From positions 1-9,200 of the forward strand of contig JAIRPM010000177.1 in NCBI GenBank assembly GCA_031257075.1: 9,200 nucleotides of DNA. The letters are read 5' to 3'. The stretch comes from Spirochaetaceae bacterium (lineage in GTDB: Bacteria > Spirochaetota > Spirochaetia > Treponematales > Breznakiellaceae). The position numbers and the translations under genes are program-made. This document shows, one piece after another, positions 1-4,949 of the stretch. Every line of letters begins with the position of its first letter. Position 1 is the stretch's first letter. Below the pieces are notes generated by a model that ran no database searches, was not told the origin of the DNA, and worked only from the letters and a program-made list of their open reading frames with translations.

Positions 1-76
1 AAAGCCCGCGTATTTTTACAAAACCTTTTAAGCCAAAAGGATGGCCTACCAGCGCGGTAACAAATTCTTCCAGCAT
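1..76 (-). CDS. rimM: RimM, 16S rRNA processing factor (N-terminal fragment)
   Basis: The gene runs leftward out of the window; only the first 25 codons are present. They read MLEEFVTALVGHPFGLKG and continue FVKIRGL, which matches the opening beta strand and the HG-x-KG-like turn of RimM (usual form VG-x-x-x-x-PHGLKG-x-VKV). RimM binds S19 in the 30S head and helps 16S rRNA maturation. The ATG lies 20 bp after the khpA stop, with AAGG a few bases upstream and GGAAG further back. The order rpsP, small KH protein, rimM is the usual one in many bacteria and supports the call. Most of the protein, including the PRC-barrel half, lies outside the window. Confidence 0.85.
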   Translation of the reverse strand, partial: MLEEFVTALVGHPFGLKGFVKIRGL

Positions 77-96
77 AAAAGCCTTGCGCGGCTTCC

Positions 97-330
97 TTAA
101 TCTAGAATTTCCAACGCAATATGTTTGCCGGACTTGACATTTGCCGCTTGCAGTATTGTGCGTATTGCTTTTGCTACACGGCCATGTTTACCAATCACTT
201 TACCAAGGTCATTTTCATCAACAGTAAGTTCCAAAACCGCCGAGCCTTCACCATCTATCACATTTACAACAACGGCATCGGGATTTGCAACGAGCGATTT
301 GGCTATGTGTTTTATTAGTTCTTCTTCCAC
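97..330 (-). CDS. khpA: KhpA-type KH-domain RNA-binding protein
   Basis: A 77-residue single KH domain of the YlqC/UPF0109 (KhpA) family. The GxxG RNA-binding loop is GKHG at residues 47-50, inside VIGKHGRVAKAIRTIL, followed by the family's C-terminal strand (HIALEILD). Family members bind RNA, often as a partner of KhpB/Jag, and affect cell-wall growth and translation; that role is inferred, not visible here. The start codon is GTG (328-330 on the plus strand reads cac), with an AGAGA element about 7 nt upstream. The gene lies 24 bp after rpsP and 20 bp before rimM, so all three are probably on one mRNA. Length is normal for the family. Confidence 0.9.
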   Translation of the reverse strand: MEEELIKHIAKSLVANPDAVVVNVIDGEGSAVLELTVDENDLGKVIGKHGRVAKAIRTILQAANVKSGKHIALEILD

Positions 331-354
331 AATTGTCTCTGTTATGTATGGACG

Positions 355-630
355 TTACGCTTCACATGCGCCTTTTTTCCGCGCAAGCGCAACACCTTTT
401 TTGTTGAACAGCGAACGCACCGTATCCGAAACTAACGCGCCGTTTTCTATCCAATGCCGCGCTTTTTCCACATTAAACGCAATTTGTTTGTCTTCTTTTT
501 CGATAGGATGATAAATACCTAATTCGTCAATCGTTCTGCTATCACGCCCCTCGCGTTTATCCATTACGACTATCCGGTAAAACGGCCTCTTTTTGGTTCC
601 GAATCTTTTAAGTCTTATTGTAGCGCTCAT
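355..630 (-). CDS. rpsP: 30S ribosomal protein bS16
   Basis: The 91-residue product begins MSATIRLKRFGTKKRPFYRI and continues with VVMDKREGRDSR, the classic bS16 N-terminus. IDELGIYHP and the later ENGALVSDTVRSLFNKKG complete the family pattern. bS16 binds 16S rRNA early in 30S assembly. The ATG is preceded by a perfect AGGAGG, 4 nt upstream. It is the first gene of the rpsP-khpA-rimM operon; a neighbouring ffh or trmD is not visible. Length is normal, with a short basic tail (RKKGACEA). The leader can form two adjacent hairpins (see 648-707). Confidence 0.97.
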   Translation of the reverse strand: MSATIRLKRFGTKKRPFYRIVVMDKREGRDSRTIDELGIYHPIEKEDKQIAFNVEKARHWIENGALVSDTVRSLFNKKGVALARKKGACEA

Positions 631-634
631 TCCG

Positions 635-640
635 CCTCCT
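635..640 (-). promoter_or_regulatory. Shine-Dalgarno sequence of rpsP
   Basis: On the minus strand AGGAGG lies 4 nt before the rpsP ATG and fixes that start. It is the strongest ribosome binding site in the window. Confidence 0.85.
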
Positions 641-647
641 GTACAAT

Positions 648-707
648 GCGGGTTTTACAAAACCACCCGCTTTTATGCGGTTTCACAGTAGGGATTTGCA
701 AAACCGC
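648..707 (-). promoter_or_regulatory. Two-hairpin leader of rpsP
   Basis: Two inverted repeats lie between the likely promoter area and the rpsP ribosome binding site. The first in the minus-strand RNA has arms GCGGTTT (701-707 on the plus strand reads AAACCGC) and AAACCGC (677-683), 17 nt apart. The second has arms GCGGGT (665-670) and ACCCGC (648-653), 11 nt apart, and ends 7 nt before the AGGAGG. Arms of the two resemble each other, so cross-pairing is possible. A weak promoter match overlaps the first hairpin: TTGCAA at 696-701 and CATAAA at 672-677, spacer 18. Ribosomal protein leaders often carry autoregulatory structure, but no such function can be shown from sequence alone. Confidence 0.4.
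671..692. repeat. Intergenic repeat, compact copy
   Basis: Contains TTTTATGCGG (671-680) and TCACAGTAGG (683-692), 2 bp apart. The same two 10-mers recur in the same order at 867-876 and 910-919, there 33 bp apart. This copy overlaps the rpsP leader hairpin. Confidence 0.5.
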
Positions 708-925
708 GAACATTCCCCACAAACCAAAGCGGCTGTTGGGAAATTCGTTAGGGTAACGCCGGTTAAACGCTCCCCCAATACTGCCACTCTATCGTAAAAA
801 GTTTTTTTACGCAAGAGGGCCTTTTTGGCACATCCTGCCTTGTTTATGCCGCAAATAACGTTGCGTTTTTATGCGGCACCTCGCCGGGCGTGGAGGGGTG
901 ATACGTTTATCACAGTAGGCGTTAA
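708..925. other. Intergenic region between crcB and rpsP with further inverted repeats
   Basis: No gene is seen here. CGTAAAAA (793-800) and TTTTTACG (804-811) form a perfect 8-bp inverted repeat with a 3-nt loop. TGCCGCA (847-853) and TGCGGCA (872-878) form a 7-bp stem around a smaller AACG-TTG-CGTT hairpin. Neither is followed by a T-run on the minus strand, so neither is a convincing crcB terminator. TGATA (899-903) and TATCA (908-912) form a small palindrome behind the crcB stop. TTGCGT (809-814) and TAGAGT (786-791), spacer 17 on the minus strand, are a poor match to a promoter for rpsP. Confidence 0.4.
867..919. repeat. Intergenic repeat, expanded copy
   Basis: TTTTATGCGG (867-876) and TCACAGTAGG (910-919) repeat the two blocks at 671-692 with 33 bp between them instead of 2. 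The extra segment contains CACCTC and GAGGGGTG, able to pair imperfectly. It lies directly downstream of the crcB stop codon. Confidence 0.5.
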
Positions 926-1312
926 TCAGCGCTGCCCCAGCCACATCCCCAAAGCAGCGCATACGAGACAAAGCGCGTTATTGCATAGTATATTGACTAT
1001 TGCATTTCCGGCGCTGCCGTTCAAAAAAAGGCGCGCGCTTTCCATGCTATATGCCGAAAAGGTCGTAAACCCGCCAAGAAATCCGGTAACAACAAAAAGG
1101 CGCAGTCCGGCCGGCAAAAAAGCGCTTTCAAAAGCCGCAAAACTAAGTCCAATAGCAAACGCCCCCGCAGTATTCACAACCAGCGTACCAAATGGGAAAA
1201 TTGCGCCCGCCCGTTGTACAGCGGCCGCCAACCCTTGCACAGCGACCGTCACCCCAAAACGGCAAAGCGCACCCAAGCCGCCTCCCAAAAAAACAAGTAT
1301 GCATTTTATCAT
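926..1312 (-). CDS. crcB: CrcB/Fluc fluoride ion channel
   Basis: A 128-residue, very hydrophobic protein with the three CrcB signatures: GGGLGALCRFG at 10-20, FPFGTLVVNTAGAFAIG at 39-55 (conserved Asn47), and TGFLGGFTTFSAYSME at 76-91, which holds the Phe and TTFS residues lining the fluoride pore. Four membrane segments are expected. Fluc proteins work as antiparallel dimers in the inner membrane and let fluoride leave the cell passively. Length is standard for a single-gene homodimer form. The ATG has only a weak GAAAG upstream. It follows the cupin gene by 75 bp on the same strand and may be read through from it. No fluoride riboswitch core is recognisable upstream. Confidence 0.93.
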   Translation of the reverse strand: MIKCILVFLGGGLGALCRFGVTVAVQGLAAAVQRAGAIFPFGTLVVNTAGAFAIGLSFAAFESAFLPAGLRLFVVTGFLGGFTTFSAYSMESARLFLNGSAGNAIVNILCNNALCLVCAALGMWLGQR

Positions 1313-1333
1313 TATAAAACTTTCAGGCAGCGA

Positions 1334-1369
1334 CCTTTCGCGCCGCGCTGGTTCCGCGGCGGTGAAAGG
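1334..1369 (-). promoter_or_regulatory. Strong GC hairpin between cupin gene and crcB
   Basis: CCTTTC (1334-1339) pairs with GAAAGG (1364-1369), and CGCCGCG (1341-1347) with CGCGGCG (1355-1361), with a 7-nt loop and a 1x2 internal loop. It begins about 20 bp downstream of the cupin stop codon and ends about 20 bp before the crcB ATG. No T-run follows on the minus strand, so it is not a standard intrinsic terminator. It could be a processing or stability element, or a leader for crcB. Confidence 0.5.
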
Positions 1370-1387
1370 GGATGGCGGCTTTTGCCC

Positions 1388-2254
1388 TTATTTTGCTACG
1401 ATGTCCAAAAAGACAAGGTCCGTCGTGCCGGTATTTGACAGGCTATGCTTCTGGTTGTGGCGGGCTATGGTAATGTCGCCTTCGCCGGCAGGAAGCGCTT
1501 TTTCGTCCGTGCCCGCAAACTCGCCGGCACCGGATACAATAATATAGGCATCTTCGTTACCGGTGTGCGCATGCAAGCCGATAGAAGCGCCGGGGGCAAG
1601 CGTCATCCAGCCGATTTCGTAAAGAGGAAAGGTTTTTTGGTCATTGCGGTTGTAGGAGAATTTACCGGCGAGAACGCCTTTGCCTCCCGCCACTTCTGTC
1701 CTGTCCCATGCCGCAAGTTCCGCCGCTTTGAACACCTGCGGCTCATTAGCCCAGGCCGCATCGGGAGATGCGTTTTTTGAAACAATGTCTAGGAAAATGA
1801 GCGGCTCTGAGCCGGTATTTTTCAGTCCATGCTTCTGGCCGGGATGCGCTATGGTAATATCCCTGCCGGCAACGGCAACCGTTTTGCCCTCTGAATCGGT
1901 AAATTCACCTGTGCCGGACACAATGATGTAAGCATCGTCATTGTCGGTATGGCTATGCAAACCGATAGAAGCGCCCGGCTCCAGCGTCATCCAGCCGATT
2001 TCGCGTATAACCCAGTCCGGGTTTGCGTCATTACGCGTGAAAGAAAATTTCCCGGCAAGAACGCCCTCGCCGCCGGCCACTTTTTCGCGGTTCCATGTTT
2101 CCAGGCTGTCTTTTTTGAACAGTTGTATCTCTTCGGATATAAGCGTTTTGGCTTCCGCCGCCGGAGCAGCCTGGGCGCTCTGGGCTGTGTTCTTTTGACT
2201 GCAACTTACAACCAAAACCGCCGCACTCAAAAGCAGCGCTATTCTTTTTTTCAT
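1388..2254 (-). CDS. Double-cupin lipoprotein
   Basis: A 288-residue exported protein. MKKRIALLLSAAVLVVSC is a lipoprotein signal, with lipidation expected on Cys18. An Ala/Gln-rich linker follows, then two cupin domains in tandem (about 52-158 and 180-287). Each has GWMTL-PGASIGLH-H and a DITIA...KH...NTG block. Metal ligands in domain 1 would be His100, His102, Asp106 (in place of the usual Glu) and His142; in domain 2 His228, His230, Glu234 and His270. Domain 2 has lost the P-x-G before its last His. The domains also match at DNA level, including a 21-bp perfect repeat, so the duplication is fairly recent. The substrate is unknown; a periplasmic sugar-binding or detoxifying role would be a guess. 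The ATG has AAGGAGA upstream and a good promoter at 2297-2326. Confidence 0.85.
   Translation of the reverse strand: MKKRIALLLSAAVLVVSCSQKNTAQSAQAAPAAEAKTLISEEIQLFKKDSLETWNREKVAGGEGVLAGKFSFTRNDANPDWVIREIGWMTLEPGASIGLHSHTDNDDAYIIVSGTGEFTDSEGKTVAVAGRDITIAHPGQKHGLKNTGSEPLIFLDIVSKNASPDAAWANEPQVFKAAELAAWDRTEVAGGKGVLAGKFSYNRNDQKTFPLYEIGWMTLAPGASIGLHAHTGNEDAYIIVSGAGEFAGTDEKALPAGEGDITIARHNQKHSLSNTGTTDLVFLDIVAK
1599..1619 (-). repeat. Copy of 21-bp repeat within the cupin gene
   Basis: This 21-bp stretch is repeated exactly at 1983-2003, 384 bp (128 codons) away. Both copies encode the GWMTL part of each cupin domain, and the CCGATAGAAGCGCC next to each is also shared. It marks the internal gene duplication. 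Confidence 0.85.
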
Positions 2255-2260
2255 ACAAAA

Positions 2261-2267
2261 TCTCCTT
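2261..2267 (-). promoter_or_regulatory. Shine-Dalgarno sequence of the cupin gene
   Basis: On the minus strand AAGGAGA sits 6 nt before the ATG at 2254, which supports that start and the lipoprotein signal. Confidence 0.75.
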
Positions 2268-2296
2268 ATGCGGCCGTTCTACACAGCCGCTTCTTA

Positions 2297-2326
2297 ATTA
2301 TAGAAGGAATTTTTCATTGAGTACAA
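2297..2326 (-). promoter_or_regulatory. Sigma70-type promoter of the cupin gene
   Basis: On the minus strand TTGTAC (2321-2326) and a perfect TATAAT (2297-2302) are separated by 18 bp. Transcription would begin near 2290, about 35 nt before the cupin ATG. No operator is recognised. It may also supply crcB. Confidence 0.7.
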
Positions 2327-2396
2327 GACTGCGCCGGCCGTTGGCATATTTTTCACTTTATAGAGCGCCTCAAAACGTTCTTTTAACGCCTCTATC

Positions 2397-2424
2397 TTGA
2401 AAAAAAAACTGCCGATATTAAAAT
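2397..2424 (+). promoter_or_regulatory. Putative promoter of the fliL leader
   Basis: TTGAAA (2397-2402) and TAAAAT (2419-2424) are 16 bp apart in an AT-rich stretch that contrasts with the GC-rich leader. The predicted start near 2431 falls just before the first arm of the structured region at 2437. Moderate match to sigma70 consensus; no flagellar sigma28-type element was seen. Confidence 0.45.
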
Positions 2425-2430
2425 AGAAAT

Positions 2431-2586
2431 AAAAGAGCCGGCGTTGCGGGTTCAGGAGGCATGGCCTGAAAGAACACGTGCCGAACGGTGGCAGCGGCTG
2501 CGCGCCTCCAAGAGTGCGCGGTTGCCCCGGCAGGCGCTTCTAAAACTTCGGTGTTAGAAACGCCTACTCTGACATGGGAGGGAATT
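2431..2586 (+). ncRNA. Candidate structured RNA or leader upstream of fliL
   Basis: A GC-rich stretch with several nested or adjacent stems. GCCGG (2437-2441) can pair with CCGGC (2527-2531), GGAGGC (2455-2460) with GCCTCC (2504-2509), and TGCC (2479-2482) with GGCA (2490-2493). TTCAGG (2451-2456) with CCTGAA (2465-2470) is an alternative. A separate hairpin follows: AGGCG (2532-2536) with CGCCT (2561-2565) and TTCTAA with TTAGAA, capped by the very stable C-TTCG-G tetraloop (2546-2551). It ends 10 bp before the fliL ribosome binding site. No known class is recognised: the GGAAG-AGCAG core of SRP RNA and the c-di-GMP-I riboswitch core are both absent. Strand and boundaries are inferred from the promoter and fliL direction. 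Confidence 0.4.
2576..2582 (+). promoter_or_regulatory. Shine-Dalgarno sequence of fliL
   Basis: GGGAGG lies 4-5 nt before the ATG at 2587 and favours that start over the in-frame ATG at 2488, which has no such site and would add a non-conserved leader-encoded stretch. Confidence 0.75.
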
Positions 2587-3153
2587 ATGTCTGATGCGGA
2601 AGAGATTGATTTAGGTGAAAGCGGCGGCGAGAGCGGCGGCGAGGGTGGGGACGGCGGCAAAAAAGGTAAAGGCCTGGGCGGCCTTTTGCCGACACTGCTC
2701 AAATTTGTGGGAATAGGGCTGGCAGCCCTCTTGCTCATCGTTACTGTTGCGGTGTTTACCTTCAACATTATGAACAAAAGCGGTAAAACACAAACCGCTA
2801 TCCCGCAAACCGAAGCATACGTCGCGGTAAAGCCGGTGTATTCGGCGTTTACGCTGATAGGGGATGTGAACGCCCGTACGAAAGATGCGGTGCCATGGAA
2901 CGTTGTCGTGAATTTGATAATTCAATACGACTTGAACGACACGGCGACAAACGGCGAACTTATTGCCCGCCAGTATGAACTGCGCGACTTCATCCGCAGG
3001 TATTTTAGCGGAAAGTACGCGGCGGATTTGCGGCCGGAAAAAGAAGCGCAACTCAAACAGGAAATCCGTGAACAGTTGAATACGCAGGTTTTTGACAAAG
3101 CCCGCGCCCGTGAAATTTTGTTTGATAAACTCGATATAATGGAAGGCATGTAA
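2587..3153 (+). CDS. fliL: FliL-family flagellar basal body protein
   Basis: 188 residues. A cytoplasmic Gly/acidic tail (2-24) and a short basic patch (KKGKG) precede one membrane helix (about 33-58). The periplasmic part carries the FliL pattern: YVAVKPVYSAFTLIGDVNARTKD (78-100), YDLNDTA, ELRDFIRRYF (131-140), then RPEKEAQLKQEIREQLNT and a final ILFDKLDIMEGM. FliL surrounds the stator units at the flagellar motor and supports torque; in spirochaetes it affects periplasmic flagella. No motA, motB or fliM lies beside it in the window, so this may be a second FliL copy rather than the operon-encoded one. A PHP phosphatase gene starts 21 bp downstream. Confidence 0.85.
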   Translation: MSDAEEIDLGESGGESGGEGGDGGKKGKGLGGLLPTLLKFVGIGLAALLLIVTVAVFTFNIMNKSGKTQTAIPQTEAYVAVKPVYSAFTLIGDVNARTKDAVPWNVVVNLIIQYDLNDTATNGELIARQYELRDFIRRYFSGKYAADLRPEKEAQLKQEIREQLNTQVFDKARAREILFDKLDIMEGM

Positions 3154-3174
3154 CGGCAGCCGCCGGAGTTGGCG

Positions 3175-4080
3175 ATGCGATTTGCGAATTTCCATACCCA
3201 TACTGAATTTTGTGACGGGACGGGGACGCCGGAAGACTATTGCCGCGAAGCCCTGAAAGCAGGGCTTGCCGCGCTCGGTTTTAGCGCCCATGCGCCGCTC
3301 ACCGCCAGCCCCGTCCCCGTAACAAACTGGCATCTTCCGGCAAGGCGCTTTCCCGAATACCGCGCCGCCGTCCACGCCTGCAAAGAAACCTATGCAGGGC
3401 GGCTGCCTGTTTTTCTGGGGTTGGAAGCCGATTATATTGCCGGCATCCAAAGCCCCCGCGACTATGCCGGCCGCGGGCTTGATTACCTGATTGGCTCGGT
3501 TCATTGCGTTATACCGCCGCATTTTTTGCAAGAAGCCGGCCGCTCACCGCAAGATTTTTTTACCAAAGCCGGCGGAATGCTCTGTATTGACGGAACGCCC
3601 GAAGAATGGGTATTCCTTGTAGATGCGTTTTTTGCCGGCAATGTCTGGGCACTCGTAGATGCCTATTGGGAACAGCAACTCCTTATGATTGAAACCGGCG
3701 GTTTTGATATTCTGGGACACAGCGATTTAATCAAAAAAAACAATCTGCCCGGTTTAATACCGCGCCGCTGCCTGTTTGACGAAACGGACATCCGCTATAC
3801 GCGATGCCTTACTCGTATCGCGGACGCGCTCGCCGGAAGCGGTATTACCGCCGAAATAAACACGGGCGGTATTAACCGTGGCCGCACTACAGAAACCTAC
3901 CCTTCGGCTGCCTTTTTGCACCTGCTCTGTGAACGCGGCGTTCCAATAACCATAAACAGCGATGCCCACGCGCCAGAACAGGTTGCGGGCGGTTATGCCG
4001 CCGCCGTACAAACCGCCCGCACCGCCGGCTATACAGAAGCCTGTCTGAAACAGCCTTTCACACCCGGCATAAAAGATTGA
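3175..4080 (+). CDS. PHP-domain phosphoesterase, histidinol-phosphatase (HisJ/HisK) type
   Basis: 301 residues with the full set of PHP metal ligands: FHTHTEFCDG (His7, His9, Asp14), SAHAP (His39), GLEADY (Glu84), GSVHCV (His110), DILGHSDLI (His182) and NSDAHAPEQV (Asp263, His265). The spacing fits the HisJ/HisK family, which removes phosphate from L-histidinol phosphate; other phosphate monoesters are possible, and no other histidine gene is nearby. I place the start at ATG 3175 because GGAG ends 6 nt before it. A TTG at 3169, directly abutting that GGAG, would add two residues. It is probably co-transcribed with fliL and converges on the M23-like gene, 11 bp away, with no clear terminator. 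Confidence 0.85.
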   Translation: MRFANFHTHTEFCDGTGTPEDYCREALKAGLAALGFSAHAPLTASPVPVTNWHLPARRFPEYRAAVHACKETYAGRLPVFLGLEADYIAGIQSPRDYAGRGLDYLIGSVHCVIPPHFLQEAGRSPQDFFTKAGGMLCIDGTPEEWVFLVDAFFAGNVWALVDAYWEQQLLMIETGGFDILGHSDLIKKNNLPGLIPRRCLFDETDIRYTRCLTRIADALAGSGITAEINTGGINRGRTTETYPSAAFLHLLCERGVPITINSDAHAPEQVAGGYAAAVQTARTAGYTEACLKQPFTPGIKD

Positions 4081-4091
4081 AGGCCGGCGCA

Positions 4092-4949
4092 CTATTCGAC
4101 AAAAAGCCGGTATTGCGCGTTTACCGTGTTTCCGGTTATGTCCTGCACAATAATGCTAAGGTTCACTTGGCCGCGGGTAAAGACAACATATCCGGCTTCT
4201 ACGGCAGGATACGGTTCGAATATTTGCCGCGCATGGGTTAGCCCGCCCCGGTAAGCCATAAGAACGCCGTCCCGGGCGGAAAAGGTTTCAGTGGAAAAAG
4301 CGCCTGTTTCCATGCCGTTTACGGAACAGATGATTTTGAACGGAGCGAGCGGACTTTCCATGGAACTTTGGCGAGTGTCGCTCGATTGGACAATAATGCC
4401 GTAATAGCCCTGCTTAAGGACACGAGTCATCGCCATGTCAAAAAGAGCGCCCGCTTCGTTTTTCAATTTTACCGATTGAATCGAGGGGGCGCGCGTGTCT
4501 TCCTTTGCGGTAATAATGAGCGATGGATTAACCCAGCGCCGTTCTTTGCGGTCAAAAAACGAAAGATAATAACCGTCTCTGTTGCTCCAGCCCGTTGAAC
4601 CGCAGTTTGCAATGACCGTACCCTGCTCTATTTTTTTTGGCACCGTGTCTATTACAGAATCTTCGATACGAGCGTAAATGCTTACCAGGCCGTCGCCATG
4701 GTCAAGCGCAAGCCAAGCACCCAACGTTGACGGCAGGCGAGAAACAGCGGCGGAACTTTCCGTTGTCGCAAAAATCAATTCCCCTTCACCGACCGCCATA
4801 ACAGGCCCTGTCGCGCTAAAGGTGTCTCCAAGTTGCGGCCGGCCCCGGTTATTTGTGCCGAAGTTTCCCGTAGCCACCGCATTTTGCGAAGGCCAGTCAA
4901 GAGCGGACAATGCCGCCGGAATCATAAAAAAAAGCGCGAATCTTATCAT
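4092..4949 (-). CDS. Exported M23/LytM-like protein lacking zinc ligands
   Basis: 285 residues with an N-terminal signal peptide (1-16, cleavage near ALSA). Residues about 29-147 follow the M23/LytM fold order: GDTFSATGPVMAVGEGELIFA, GAWLALDHGDGLVSIYARI, QGTVIANCGSTGWSN and WVNPSLII. The catalytic residues are gone. The first H-x-x-x-D is absent, YAHL is replaced by YARI (92-95), and HLHFE by YLSFF (128-132). It is therefore probably not a peptidase; EnvC/NlpD-like inactive LytM proteins act as regulators of amidases. Residues 152-285 form a separate beta-rich region of unknown type. The start overlaps the stop of the upstream gene by ATGA, suggesting coupled translation. Confidence 0.75.
   Translation of the reverse strand: MIRFALFFMIPAALSALDWPSQNAVATGNFGTNNRGRPQLGDTFSATGPVMAVGEGELIFATTESSAAVSRLPSTLGAWLALDHGDGLVSIYARIEDSVIDTVPKKIEQGTVIANCGSTGWSNRDGYYLSFFDRKERRWVNPSLIITAKEDTRAPSIQSVKLKNEAGALFDMAMTRVLKQGYYGIIVQSSDTRQSSMESPLAPFKIICSVNGMETGAFSTETFSARDGVLMAYRGGLTHARQIFEPYPAVEAGYVVFTRGQVNLSIIVQDITGNTVNAQYRLFVE

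Noticed and set aside
793..811. Intrinsic terminator of crcB
   Set aside because: The stem is nearly all A-T and lies over 100 bp behind the stop, with no separate T-tract after it.
1313..1387. Fluoride riboswitch upstream of crcB
   Set aside because: I could not find the expected conserved core on the minus strand; the region is filled by a simple hairpin.
825..1547. Open frame of 240 codons on the plus strand across crcB and the cupin gene
   Set aside because: It is antisense to two well-supported genes, its product is rich in Pro, Arg and Ser without any recognisable domain, and it has no ribosome binding site.
2431..2570. SRP (4.5S) RNA gene
   Set aside because: CCGAACGGTGGCAGC resembles the CCGGAAGGAAGCAGC core in part, but the GGAA tetraloop and the paired CAGG side are missing.
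2488..2586. N-terminal extension of fliL from the ATG at 2488
   Set aside because: It would cover the structured leader, lacks a ribosome binding site, and the ATG at 2587 has a good one.
2611..3531. Open frame of 306 codons on the minus strand across fliL and the PHP gene
   Set aside because: Both genes on the other strand have conserved motifs; the antisense product has none and is a by-product of codon bias.
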